Counted from the first letter of the stretch, positions 21,003 through 30,835 are shown. The stretch is 64,000 nt of DNA from Nematopogon swammerdamellus (GCA_946902875.1 OX336339.1:25761349-25825348); one strand, 5' to 3'. Numbers and translations are program-made. Notes: generated by a model not told the origin, from the letters alone.

Positions 21003-21180
21003 TCAAAAATGTATGAAATAAAAAAAATCGAACCCTAGAGTTGAAGGCGGTGCTAAAGCAAGCAAAAATGATGCATGAAAGAAAACATGAGTGGATGATA
21101 TCCTTTGTGATTTGTGTAGCCTTCTTTAGCATCGCCTTCAACTCTAGGGTTCGATTTTTTTTTATTTCATACATTTTTGA
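21003..21180. repeat. foldback element with 56-bp arms
   Basis: Left arm TCAAAAATGTATGAAAT...TCGAACCCTAGAGTTGAAGG...GCTAAAG (to 21058) pairs with 21124-21180. There is one base-pair mismatch (GGCGG versus GGCGA) and one extra A/T. The loop is about 65 bases. Lies between the inverted family F ends. Confidence 0.9.
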
Positions 21181-21214
21181 AATAGTTTTTGTGTGAATGC
21201 TTTTTTTTTTTTTT

Positions 21215-21455
21215 TTTTTTTATGTAATCCGGTTTGGGTGGCTGTGTCGGAGGGGCCAAAGCACATGCTCTAACCAGCCAATATCACCTCCGAGAAGGTA
21301 GGTGCCATACCGGAGACTTCCCTGGATTGCTGGCTATACTGGACTAGAGGAGAACACAACCGAGGTTGCTTGCGGCCATCTTACATCCAGTACGGTGGTA
21401 CCAACCCAGTCGGCTACAATTTGAGCCTACCACCTAGTAAGGGGCAAAAGATTTT
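21215..21455 (-). mobile_element. SINE-A body copy
   Basis: On the minus strand it ends CACCCAAACCGGATTACATA followed by A residues (T run at 21200-21219 on the given strand). It includes GGAGGTGATATTGGCTGGTTAG and GTAAGATGGCCGCAAGC. The tRNA-like head is absent. Confidence 0.7.
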
Positions 21456-21512
21456 TTTTTGCATAAGTACATGTATTATTTGATACACATGAAAAACAAT
21501 TTTATTTAATAA

Positions 21513-21822
21513 CTAGGATTTGCCCGCGGTGAAATTCGTATTTAAAAATTAAAAATACAGTCGAATTGAGAACCTCCTCCTTTTTTTGAAGTCGGTTAAA
21601 AAGTAAGTTAGCCCGTTACCGTACCTTTATTTCGGAGCGAGGAACAATTCCGATTGTATGCGAGCCACATCTTAGCGGAACTTACTTTTACTTAGCGGTC
21701 CCCCGACTCCTTTAAAAGTGAAGTCCTTTAAGTCCGAAATAAAGGTACAGTAGCGGGCTTACTTTCTTCTTTTCTCAAATACGAATTTAAAGCGAGCGAA
21801 GCCGCGGCCAAAAGCTAGTCAT
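21513..21822. mobile_element. two inverted H1 ends with E sequence between
   Basis: Left: CTAGGATTTGCCCGCGGTG, interrupted by a family F end (21554-21598), then AGCCCGTTACCGTACC. Right: GGTACAGTAGCGGGCTTAC, GCGAGCGAAGCCGCGGCC, AAAAGCTAG. The centre holds TTACTTAGCGGTCCCCCGACTCC, a family E core fragment. Confidence 0.6.
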
Positions 21823-22202
21823 TAATAAACTAAAGACTTCGTTATGGAGATTTATAACGCCCAAATATTACGCCCTTAAGAGTATTTTGAACTGAAACTA
21901 TCCAAAAAACACTCTCGCGATATTTACGAGCACATTATCCAAGCGAGCTGCACTGCAGCTAACTTCACCTAAGTGACGCTAACTATTTCCCTGTTTCGTG
22001 AAAAATGAGCGGGAATAGACGGGGGAGAGCAAATTTATTGGTGTACTCTGGGCACGGTATGCGAATGGTAATTCGTTTGACTTTTGGGAAACGTGGCGTC
22101 ATCTCGTTCATCACTCCTAAATGCATTACTACTCTGTTGCTTACACTTTGCAATTTACGCGTCGCCCCTTTGATGACGTCACATTTTCCTCTGCTTTAAT
22201 TT
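21823..22202. other. unassigned tract
   Basis: No repeat family or gene recognised. Confidence 0.4.
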
Positions 22203-22378
22203 TAAGGGTTCCGTACGGATTCCTGTTACTAAGCGTACGCCGTATGTTCGTCCGTCCGTTCGTCTGTCCTGCATTCCAAAGGGCTGTATCTTTTGAAACC
22301 ATAATAGGTAGCCAGTTGAAATAATAAAAACAGAATAAATAATAAAAAATTAAGGTCCATCCCCCCATACGGAAACGT
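22203..22378 (-). mobile_element. family C, truncated copy
   Basis: AAGGGTTCCGTACGGATTCC, AAGCGTACGCCGTATG, GGGCTGTATCTTTTGAAACC, ATAGGTAGCCAGTTGAAA, then a shortened right side and the start of the next copy. Confidence 0.7.
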
Positions 22379-22392
22379 GTTTTTTTCAACGT

Positions 22393-22672
22393 TTTTATTA
22401 GGGTTCCGTATCCGTCGTACGGGACCCTATTACTAAGCCTACGCCATCTGTCTGTCTGTCCCTCTGTCCGTCCTAGGGCTTTGAACCATAATAGGTAGCC
22501 GGTTGAAATTTTCACATAATATGTGTCAGGCGGATATGACAACAAATATAAAAAAAAATTTAAAAGTAAAAAATTAAAAAAGAAACATGTTTTTCAACTT
22601 TTCTTTTTTTTTTTGTTCTTTTGTGGTGCGGAAACCTCGATGCGCGAGTCCGACTCGCACTTGAGATTTTTT
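22393..22672 (-). mobile_element. family C copy, diverged 3' part
   Basis: TTAGGGTTCCGTATCCGTCG, ACGCCATCTGTCTGTCTG, TAGGTAGCCGGTTGAAATT, GTGCGGAAACCTCGATGCGCG, GTCCGACTCGCACTTGAG and a T run. It lies head-to-tail behind 22203-22378. Belongs to the subtype with GTGGTGCGG before the end. Confidence 0.7.
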
Positions 22673-22730
22673 TTAAGTACAATTTTAAGTTCAGTGGTCT
22701 TGATATAGCTAAAAATTTGCAAAAATGACC

Positions 22731-22747
22731 GCCCCCCCCCCCCCCCG
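22731..22747 (+). repeat. poly(C) run
   Basis: About 17 consecutive C residues, directly after GACCG. Confidence 0.85.
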
Positions 22748-22861
22748 TCCTCCTAGATTTCTAAAACAAATTTTTTTGTAGATATTAAGCCATAATAATA
22801 TATTACAGGAAAACTGTAGGTTTTTTCGACAATGTAATATTTTCAGGAAAAAAAAACATAT

Positions 22862-22920
22862 TGTTGTTTTAGTACGGAACCATAATTTGTGCGAGCCTGA
22901 CTCGCTCTTGACAACTTTTT
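22862..22920 (-). mobile_element. family C terminal fragment
   Basis: GTACGGAACCATAATTTG, GCGAGCCTGACTCGC and TTGACAAC plus a T run: the hairpin end of family C only. The CAGTAGTTTCGGAGATAAGG word follows. Confidence 0.5.
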
Positions 22921-22924
22921 CTCC

Positions 22925-23729
22925 CTCGTTCTTTTAGGCTCAGTAGTTTCGGAGATAAGGACGGAAATGTTAGATTTTCGTACATTTACTATGTCGCAGG
23001 TATAATAGCTTTTACCTCACCCAATTACTATTGACTGTTATTGCATATTTTAAAATGCATTCATTTCAATCAGCCATATAAGGCTACCTGCTCTACTGCA
23101 AGTTGCAACCAGGGTTGCCAGGTGGTTCAGTTGAAAAAACCGGAAGTTTTTCATCAGAGGGCCTTTGATTTTTCAAGTGCAAATGTTTAAAAAAAATCTA
23201 AGCCCTCCTTAGATTTTTTTTTAACAAAATGTTTTATTATGTTCAATTTTGAAAATTAAATAGAGATAGAGAATAAATAAAAGGCATTCAGCAGTTTATT
23301 GAGAGTATTAAATATTCGAATGCCCGTGAGCGCCGTCGGACTACACCTCTGCGTTAGTCGGCGCGCGCCATATCTCAAGTTTCCCAAAAAAAAAAAATGG
23401 TTGAATTGATCGAACGATCGAATGCAATATCGAAGAACCCGAAAAAAATTAATATTTGCATTATATGAAGAAAACCCGGACGTTTGAATGTCCGGTTTTT
23501 CATTATTTTTGAAAACGGACGCGAACCTGGAAAACCGGACTGTCCGGCCTAAAACCGGACATCTGGCAACCATATCTTGTGCGTTGCACAGACGCACAAG
23601 ATATGCGCAGGCGCAGTGCACGCTTACGCTAATAATTACGCAACGTGATTGCAGAATAATTGACGTTTCGTTAATCGTCGGTACCTAGCGGCTTATCTTC
23701 CGATCTGAACGTCGTCGATTTAACAAATT
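22925..23729. other. unassigned tract
   Basis: No gene. 23480-23570 has repeated CCGGAC/ACCGGA words (GGACGTTTGAATGTCCGG, GGACTGTCCGGCCTAAAACC) and 23575-23610 has a GATATCTTGTGCG-like inverted pair (ATCTTGTGCGTTG / CGCACAAGAT). Confidence 0.4.
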
Positions 23730-24640
23730 ACTGAGTGCTCGAGCAAATGAACATGTTCCACCGGCTTCTGTTCGCTTCGACTGAGAAGATTGGTCGTTCT
23801 CGTCTTTAGTTGCGATCGCGAACTCACTGCAATTACATGTTCTTCTTCTTGGTGGGCATTTTCCGCATGTAGGTCTCGCTGTGTGGACCCGTTGTGCGTA
23901 TCACCCCGGCCGCTACTCCATCCAGCCCAGCTCCTTCCAGAAGTCCTGCAGGCGTCCGACGTCCTTGCAGGCCTCTTGGAGTGTCCTCGGGTTTTTGAGG
24001 ATGATTGCCCGCTCATTTGCCACCCCCTCGCACTGTAGCAGCACGTGGGATGGCGTTTCTTCAGCCCCCATGCAACCCCTGCACAGAGGGCTATCTGTTT
24101 TACCTATAATGAATAAGTGCTTATTTAGTGGATAGTGTCCAGTTAAGGTTCCCACCACCAATCTGATTTTACCTTTGTTTAGCTGTAGTATACCCTTTGT
24201 GAGTTTCCTGTTGATGGTTGGCACCGCCGCTCTTGTCTGCTTGCAGTCGTTTATTTGTGACCATAGCTGTTGGTGTCGGTCTTTTGCATGTCCTCTGATC
24301 CATGACCTTAGTTGATTAAACGGGAGGGGCACTATTGGCTCAGGTCCATCGACCACCCACCCTGCTCCTCTCCTTGCCAGTTCGTCTGCTGCGTCGTTGC
24401 CTAAGCACCCACTGTGTCCTTTTATCCACTGAAGGGTGACTCTGTTATGTTTGGCGATAACCTCTAGTGCTTGGTGGCATTCCAAAATAAGGCTTGATTT
24501 AATGGTGTTGCTGGTTAAGGCTTGGAGTACCGAAGCGCTGTCGGATAGTATGCGTATGCCATACTCCTTGATCTTTTTGTTTGCTATGTTGTATGCTGCT
24601 TGTGTTATTATTACATGTTGTCTACAGGAGGTCTACTCGG
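23730..24640 (-). mobile_element. 5'-truncated non-LTR retrotransposon with RNase H domain
   Basis: Coding tail at 23913-24640 plus about 180 bases of putative 3'UTR, which contains AAGAAGAAGAA near 23843-23853. No long poly(A) is visible. The 5' edge coincides with the start of a 20-base inverted repeat (24630). Confidence 0.65.
23913..24640 (-). pseudogene. RNase H1-like domain and C-terminal zinc-knuckle region of a LINE
   Basis: An open frame on the minus strand reads QAAYNIANKKIKEYG, ILSDSASVLQAL, then LQWIKGHSGCLGNDAADELA and a C-terminal section with LCRGCMGAEETPSHVLLQC before the stop. SDS, and HSG..GND.ADELA are the second and last conserved acidic blocks of retrotransposon RNase H. 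The Cys-Cys-His-Cys pattern near the end is typical of I/R1/LOA-group LINEs. The N-terminal TDGS block, the RT and the endonuclease are missing, so it is a dead remnant. The clade within the RNase H-bearing LINEs is uncertain. Confidence 0.8.
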
Positions 24641-24651
24641 AGTTTCGATTG

Positions 24652-24681
24652 CGATATATTCGGATAGATCCGAATATATCG
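24652..24681. repeat. 14-bp perfect hairpin, 2-base centre
   Basis: CGATATATTCGGAT, AG, ATCCGAATATATCG. It sits immediately inside the left 20-bp inverted repeat. Confidence 0.85.
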
Positions 24682-24984
24682 GATGTATCTCGGGATGTGT
24701 CTAACTCATACAAATATCCCACTCTAACCAAATGTTCGGTCGGTCGGAAGAAGTGACATATCGAAAGCATAGACAAAAAGTTTTGTTTTTCTCGCAATCA
24801 TAGACAAGCGATTTGTGTCCAAGACCAAAATAAAAGTTGTGGTCAAATTTGTGTATAGATAGTATTGGATGGATGCCTATAATATTGGGAGTGGAAAAAG
24901 ATGACGGACGGCGCAAGTTTGTCGCGTCGTCGTTGTAATTAAAAATATATATTTTTGTGGTTCTCGCCGTGTCGCACCTTATAC

Positions 24985-25260
24985 AAAAGCATATATATTG
25001 GTTTGGTATAGTAGTATTATATTCTTTGTATTGGTAATCTGTGGATGGATGGATGAAGGCGGGGCGGACGGAGCGGTCGGCTGTAGCCGTCCGCTCCGTC
25101 CGCGACGGGGCGAGGCGGGGCGAGCGACCGGAGCCGGAGCCGCGCGTGCCCGCGGGCCGGCTCGACCGCCAGTCATTCGCCGCCGTAGCCGCCGCCGCCC
25201 GTCACTCAGCCCAGTCAGTCATGTCATGACTTCATGACCGCCGCGACGATCGCACTGAGT
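24985..25260. promoter_or_regulatory. CpG-rich island with strong hairpin and initiator-like site
   Basis: 25056-25210 is very GC/CpG rich. 25064-25103 forms a 40-base hairpin (GCGGACGGAGCGG / CCGCTCCGTCCGC with CGGCT-GT-AGCCG at the tip, one T-T mismatch). CAGTCAGTC at 25212-25220 fits the arthropod initiator core. ATG codons right after it hit stops within a few codons. Promoter identity is inferred. Confidence 0.35.
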
Positions 25261-25685
25261 CCTCTAATTTTTTTTATATTTTCCAAGCGTAGGTTGCAAC
25301 TTATGGATGAAATTATACAATGAACAAAAAAAAAACGAAAACAAATCACCAATGCACACATAGGTAGGTACTCGTAAATCGCGTGTAAGTCAATGAACGC
25401 AATACATACACCAAAACGTCAATCTCTTCTTTTTATTTAATAGTGGCAACAAAACGACAATCTCAACGAGAGCTCATGAGGTGTCGTTGGAATTATCGAA
25501 AATTGTCGTTTGCTCATTGGTCGAATTCAAATGTTCGTTCTTTGACATTTGAACCTAAGAGTAGGGTTACGACACGACAATGACAATGCCATTTTTTTAT
25601 TATGTAGTTCTAAAAACGATTTATCGAAACGATGTCAATTAGAGTAGGTTACGACACGACAAATGGCACGATGCATCGTTTTTAC
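25261..25685. other. unassigned tract
   Basis: Contains a partial direct repeat GGTTACGACACGACAA (about 25566 and 25649) and ACGACAAT-type words. No gene recognised. Confidence 0.4.
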
Positions 25686-25769
25686 AACTCCGAGTAGACC
25701 TCCTGAGTTGATGTGATTGTACGGTCTCGTTGTGCTTTCCAAGCGACATTTTCAGAGAGAAAGGACTAT

Positions 25770-26137
25770 TTTAAAAAAACTGGCCAAGTGCGAGTCGAAC
25801 TCGCGCACCTTATCGCCACTCACGTCATCTATGGCGTGTTATGAAATGCTTCATATTAGCTAAATACCACGATTAGTTAAAATTCTTCATAATCTATTCG
25901 GTAGATGGCGCGCGCGCATTCACTTTTTTGGTTTCTTCTATGGGAACCCCCGTGAATTTTTTACTTAATTGTTGTTATATCGGCCATAATAACACATAAT
26001 ATTCTGTGAAAATTTCAACGGGCTACCTATTACGGTTCAAGAGATACAGCCCTCGAGCAGACGGACGGACGGACAGACAGATAGATAGACGGTGTAGGCT
26101 TAGTAATAGGGTCCCGTACCGGATACGGAACCCTAAA
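25770..26137 (+). mobile_element. family C element, near full length
   Basis: AAACTGGCCAAGTGCGAG to ACGGAACCCTAAAAAT, including GGTAGATGGCGCGCGCG, GGAACCCCCGTGAATTTT and a short GGACGGACGGACAGACAGA run. Confidence 0.8.
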
Positions 26138-26249
26138 AATGCTAGTGATTTCGAGAATAGTCCCCTGTTTCTGAGTTGACCACATATTTTGTATTGTACC
26201 TATGTAGTTTTATTTCGTTTTACTTGTTAATATATAATATTATATGTGT

Positions 26250-26440
26250 ATGTAATATATCGGTGTTATGCTGTAATTTTTCGGATTCCTTGCAGCACAA
26301 CACCGATTATCGGGATACAGCGTATGGTTTTTTTTTTTAAGGAACATGACCCGGTTGGCTACTTCACCTACAACATCCGTGATGTCAGCCCATATTATGG
26401 TGCCATGTCAGCGCTCTCCTTGATTTCATGTGTATACAGA
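26250..26440. mobile_element. family D (+) and SINE-B (-) 3' fragments
   Basis: 26255-26325 is the 3' part of family D (GGTGTTATGCTG, GCAGCACAACACCGATTATC, GGGATACAGCGTATGG). 26350-26432 is the inverted SINE-B 3' end (CACCTACAACATCCGTGATG, GTGCCATGTCAGCGCT). Confidence 0.6.
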
Positions 26441-26444
26441 GAAA

Positions 26445-26860
26445 ATCGTGTATAAAATCGGTTCAACCCAAATAATGTTTTCATTGACAAATTAATAACT
26501 AAGATGATAAGCAGCGCAGTGTACATTGTAAAACATTGTATGTCCTACCACTAATAGCTACTAATTTTCTTGTCGTCGACCGCAGGATATTCATGATAAT
26601 GTGCGGTTTAGAAAACACTTCCAAAGATAAGATGTCGCGAATATTGCTTATTTGTAATGTCTTAATTTCTTCGTAAATTAAAAACCAGTCACATTATCGG
26701 CATACCTCTAGTAAATAAACTAGTAACTTTGTACGAAGTTATGTACTAGTAAGCGTTATGTAATGTTAAAACAGAGGGTTCCCAGAAAATTATAGTCTTG
26801 TTTAAGTGTCGCGACCTCAATTTACGTAGTCTGCCGTGTAACGACTATGGATGTACCTTT
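26445..26860. other. unassigned tract
   Basis: No repeat or gene recognised. Confidence 0.4.
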
Positions 26861-27012
26861 TTAGGGTTCCGTATTCATCCGGGACCCTATTACTGAGCCT
26901 ACGCCCGCCGTCTTTCCGTCGGTCAGTCATTCTTAAGGTAGTAAAAAATCGGCCAAGTGCGTGTCGGACCACGCACAGTGAAGGGTCCGAGTCGGGAAGA
27001 ACGTTCACGGTT
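26861..27012. mobile_element. two opposed family C terminal fragments
   Basis: 26861-26935 is a minus-oriented end (TTTAGGGTTCCGTATTCATC, GAGCCTACGCCCG). 26944-27012 is a plus-oriented end (AATCGGCCAAGTGCGTGTCG). A full copy follows at once. Confidence 0.6.
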
Positions 27013-27430
27013 AAAATAAAAAAACCGGCCAAGTGCGAGTCCAACTCGCGCACCGAGGGTTCCTTATCGCCATTTTAACGCCACGCACGCCATCTATGGC
27101 GTGTTATGAAGTGCTTCATATTAGTTAAATGTCATGATTAGTTAAAATGCTTCACGCTCTATTCGGTAGATGGCGCGCGCGCATACACTTTTTTGGTTTC
27201 TGTTATGGGAACCCCCGTGAACTTTTTACTTTTTCTGATTTTTATTATTTGTTATTATATCGGTCATAATAACACATATTCTGTGTAAATTTCAACGGGC
27301 TACCTATTACGGTTCAAGAGATACAGCCCTCGGACAGACAGACGAACGGACGGACGGACGGACGGACGGACAGACAGACGGCGTAGGCTTAGTAATAGGG
27401 TCCCGTACCGGATACGGAACCCTAAAAAGT
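27013..27430 (+). mobile_element. family C element, full length
   Basis: AAAACCGGCCAAGTGCGAG, CATCTATGGCGTGTTATG, GGTAGATGGCGCGCGCGC, TTTCAACGGGCTACCTATTA, (GGAC)n short run, GGGTCCCGTACCGGATACGG, AACCCTAAAAA. It is one of the least decayed copies. Confidence 0.8.
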
Positions 27431-27823
27431 TAAAAATAAATTAGGTGTACGGTCAAAAAACCAAAACGTGAAAGAATTACATTTTCCACCAAATTTCCAC
27501 CCAATTTTGTGTCTCTCGCGAAAAAACAAAACACCATCTCCACTCGCAAAACTATTTTTCTTGTAATTTTGAAATATTGAAGATTCTAAATTTTAATTTT
27601 CCAACTTGCTAGTAATTTTTCAAAATGACAGCAACACCGTGAAAAACACACTTTTTACGACTTTAACGCCTTGAGTAATGGTAAAGCGATTCATTTTGTA
27701 AAATGTATTGTTACAAACTAACATTTGACGTTTGAAACACATTACTAATAGCTGTCAAAATTACAGTGTTGCCAATATAGCAAACTCGAATTGGATCATC
27801 CTTTATATACAAGTTTACCTCAC
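27431..27823. other. unassigned AT-rich tract
   Basis: Unique-looking DNA between family C and the MITE array. No gene recognised. Confidence 0.4.
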
Positions 27824-28240
27824 TTAGGCCCAATTGCGCCAACACGAATTTAGAGTTAAGTAGCGAGTTATGGATTTAAACGCGGTTCCCACAGTCAACG
27901 GGTACTAGCTTAACGAGTTAAACTGGTTTATATCGTTAAATTCGTGTTGGTGCAAGTGGGCCTTAGGCCCAATTGCGCCAACACGAATTTAGAGTTAAGT
28001 AGCGAGTTATGGATTTAAACGCGGTTCCCACAGTCAACGGGTACTAGCTTAACGAGTTAAACTGGTTTATATCGTTAAATTCGTGTTGGTGCAAGTGGGC
28101 CTTAGGCCCAATTGCGCCAACACGAATTTAGAGTTAAGTAGCGAGTTATGGATTTAAACGCGGTTCCCACAGTCAACGGGTACTAGCTTAACGAGTTAAA
28201 CTGGTTTATATCGTTAAATTCGTGTTGGTGCAAGTGGGCC
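27824..28240 (+). mobile_element. three identical head-to-tail MITEs
   Basis: Period exactly 139 bases (starts 27824, 27963, 28102). I see no difference between units. Each is TTA followed by a 136-base element with terminal inverted repeats GGCCCAATTGCGCCAACACG / CGTGTTGGTGCAAGTGGGCC (arms of about 26 bases, two mismatches). A TTA also follows the last unit. A 3-base TWA target and these ends fit a PIF/Harbinger-type MITE. No coding capacity. Confidence 0.85.
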
Positions 28241-28244
28241 TTAA

Positions 28245-28825
28245 AGTATTAGGATAAGTAATGCTATGATTTTGAACGCCTCTCTTCATTACAAAAATTC
28301 GTAAGACAAAATGCGAAGTAACATTGAAACAAAAGTTTAAAATAAAAAAGAAAAAATAATTCAAGAAAATTAAATAAAACGCGATCTAATAAAACACGAA
28401 TAGAGTAATCCTCGCTGCGTTACCAAATACGACTATTAAGTCATCCCCACATCCGCATTTCCTCCAACAGTCCTTCCTACCTTCGTCTTAAGCGGCCCGC
28501 GATTTGTGCCTAGTTATTTACGTCGCCCATAAATAAAGAAGGGAAGTAGCGGCTGTAAATCTCTAAATCGTTGCATACATAATCCTTCCATTTTTTAACA
28601 GTCGGCCTTTTCCTGTGTTCCCGTCGACTGCGGCCGTGTGTTCCGGGAATAAGTCAACGGGGAAGGAATCCGGGACGGCAAATGCGATGCGAAAATTTTT
28701 AAAACGATAAATCATTCGGCGTTTTCATGGCGTAGCCGTGCGGAGGCCAGTTATGTCTGAATTCAGATTTTCTGTAAACAAACGTTAAGACGTACACACC
28801 AAAGAGAAGTCACAAAACGGCGGTT
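28245..28825. other. unassigned unique tract
   Basis: No TE family recognised. 28600-28740 is moderately GC-rich with GACTGCGGCCGTGTGTTCCG. No gene recognised. Confidence 0.4.
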
Positions 28826-28828
28826 GGC

Positions 28829-29172
28829 AGAGGGTTCCGTACCCGTCGTACGGGACCCTATCACTAAGCCTACGCCGTCTGTCTGTCTGTCCGAGGGCTG
28901 TATCTCTTGAACCGTAATAGGTAGCTCGTTGAAATTTACACAGAATATGTGTTATTATGGCCGATATAACAACAAATAATAAAAATAAGAAAAGTAAAAA
29001 ATTCACGGGGGTACCCATACAAGAAATTAAAAAGTGCATGCGCGCCATCTACCGAAAACAGTATGAAGCATTTTAACTAATCCTTAGATAGCGTGAGTGG
29101 CGCTGCCCATGACATGGCGGTGCGGAACCCTCGGTGCGCCAGTTTGACTCGCACTTGGCCGGTTTTTATTAT
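28829..29172 (-). mobile_element. family C element, full length
   Basis: GAGGGTTCCGTACCCGTCG, CCTACGCCGTCTGTCTGTC, GGCTGTATCTCTTGAACCG, GGCCGATATAACAACAAA, GACTCGCACTTGGCCGGTTT. Confidence 0.8.
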
Positions 29173-29244
29173 CATTCTTCAACGAAAGATGGCGGTTACA
29201 GTTACGGATAATTCTTACTTCTAATGTACAAGTACATACTCATA

Positions 29245-29572
29245 CATAACACACGCTGTATCCCGACAATCAGGGTAAGCAGAGTAATCGGTGTTGTGCT
29301 ATAAGGACTCTGGTAAATTACAGCACAACACCGACCACCACGTTTAGCACAGTATACGGACAAAACAACTATCAAGCAGCAAGTAAGGCACGAAGAACCC
29401 ACCTGCTGGATGACTCGGAGGAAAGACTGCGCCAAGGTGAGAAGTGGCTAGGGCTAGCCTGTCGCCCTTCAGCGCAGTATCTTGTCCTTATCCCTTAGTC
29501 GCCTCTTACGACATGCACGGGGAGAGATGCAGTGGGACTATTCTGTTTAAGTACCGGCCCCACACGGTGCAA
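29245..29572 (-). mobile_element. family D element, full length
   Basis: On the minus strand from CACCGTGTGGGGCCGGTACT to GATTGTCGGGATACAGCGTG. Includes the complementary pair GGTCGGTGTTGTGCTG / AGCACAACACCGATTAC. Confidence 0.75.
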
Positions 29573-29783
29573 CATATAAGACATCATGAGTGAAGTGTAC
29601 GTACTGTGGGCTGGTGGGTATGTCCCCAAGGAGGCGGTCGTCTCTCTGAGTGCTCGCGAGAAACGTCTATCAAGTTTAGTGACAAGGTGACAGACACCGC
29701 CGCCGCTGAGACGTCACACGCGCGAGCTATTCAACTATTTTCTCTGCACCGACCTCGCCTGTACCCTCCTACGACCATCATCA
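29573..29783. other. unassigned tract
   Basis: GC-balanced DNA between family D and Helitron pieces. No gene recognised. Confidence 0.4.
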
Positions 29784-29846
29784 TCAATACTAATAATTAA
29801 TATGTAAGGGACGGTCATGGAGTAAGTTACTTTGTTTTATGAGATA
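29784..29846 (+). mobile_element. H1 Helitron 5' fragment
   Basis: TCAATACTAATAATTAATATG to TTTGTTTTATGAGATA, then cut directly by the inverted H1 copy at 29847. Confidence 0.75.
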
Positions 29847-30234
29847 CTAGCTTTTGCCCGCGGCTTCGCTCGCGTGAAAATCGTATTTAAAAAGAAGAAA
29901 GTAAGTAAGCCCGCTGCCGTACCTTTATTTCGGCGGGCGGAACAATTCGGATTGTATAAGAGCTACATCTTAGCGTAACCGGAACAAAATTTTATTTAGC
30001 CTATCCTGTGTCTCGTATAGTTAAATGTGTCTATACTAAGTTTCAACGAATTCGGATCATCGGTTTAAGAGTTATGGAGGAACATACATACATACATATG
30101 TACAGAAAATATTTCTAAAAATCGTCAATTTAGTTTTAGTATCATACATATTATAGTCCACAAACGCAGTATATCATAAAACAAAGTGACTCCACGACCA
30201 TGACCATCCCTTACAGATTTATTATTAGTATTGA
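29847..30234 (-). mobile_element. H1 Helitron-like element, full length
   Basis: On the minus strand TCAATACTAATAATAAATCTG ... GCGAGCGAAGCCGCGGGC, AAAAGCTAG, flanked by A before and T after. It starts exactly where the plus-strand H1 fragment at 29784-29846 stops. Confidence 0.8.
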
Positions 30235-30248
30235 TTGTATTATAAATA

Positions 30249-30330
30249 TTATAGCTTTGGCCCGCGGCTTCGCTCGCATGAAATTTGTATTTAAAAAGGA
30301 GGAAGTAAGCCCGCTACCTTTTCGGTTTGT
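30249..30330 (-). mobile_element. H1 Helitron 3' fragment
   Basis: ATAGCTTTGGCCCGCGGCTTCGCTCGC on the given strand passes into AGTAAGCCCGCTACC, then ends. Third H1 piece in 550 bases. Confidence 0.7.
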
Positions 30331-30599
30331 ATGACAGCCACATATTATTAATAATTATAACATTCTGTAATTGAACAAGCTTCCTTGTAAAATGTAAAAC
30401 TTTTCTTGCATCCAGTAACTCCAGCGCCATGTTCAATGTGAACCTGTGACCCTCATTTAGGGAAGCCATAACTAGGCTTATTTTTCTCATCTAACAAATT
30501 GGGTGTCGAGGTTGAGCCGCCCCAGCGAGATGAAGCCTTCCTGAATGAAGCGAAACCGACGTTCGAGTCTGGGCTACACATGCCGGCGATGGGAATTGA
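30331..30599. other. unassigned tract
   Basis: No repeat or gene recognised. Confidence 0.4.
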
Positions 30600-30835
30600 A
30601 AGAAGGCAAGCAAGAAGAGGGAAATTAAAATGAAATTAAAGAAGGAAAAAAAGAAGAAAAAAGGAAGAGAAGAAAGAAGGAAGAGGAGAAAGAAGAAAGG
30701 GAAGAAAGAAGGAAAGAAAGAATGAAAGCAACATTAAATTAAAGAAAGAAAAGTAAGCAAGGAAAGTAGGAATCAAGAAGGATAAAGAAAGAAAACAAAT
30801 TGTGAAAGAGGGATAGAAAGAAGGCAAGAGGGATA
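30600..30835 (+). repeat. purine-only low-complexity tract (GAAA/GAAG)n
   Basis: Almost all A and G over 230 bases with AAGAAGG, GGAAAGAAAG motifs. A minus-strand Ser/Phe-rich ORF through it is a composition artefact. Confidence 0.85.

Larger units (their letters stand above)
24630..25705. repeat. segment bounded by a perfect 20-bp inverted repeat
   Basis: CAGGAGGTCTACTCGGAGTT at 24630-24649 and its exact reverse complement at 25686-25705. The left copy is part of, or abuts, the LINE tail. No matching target duplication is seen outside the ends. Could be a DNA element of about 1.08 kb or an inversion. Confidence 0.7.

Noticed and set aside
23790..24135. Plus-strand ORFs over the RNase H region
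   Set aside because: Shadows of the minus-strand LINE coding sequence, which carries clear RNase H motifs.
30636..30827. Ser/Phe/Leu-rich minus-strand ORF
   Set aside because: Pure composition effect of the purine tract.
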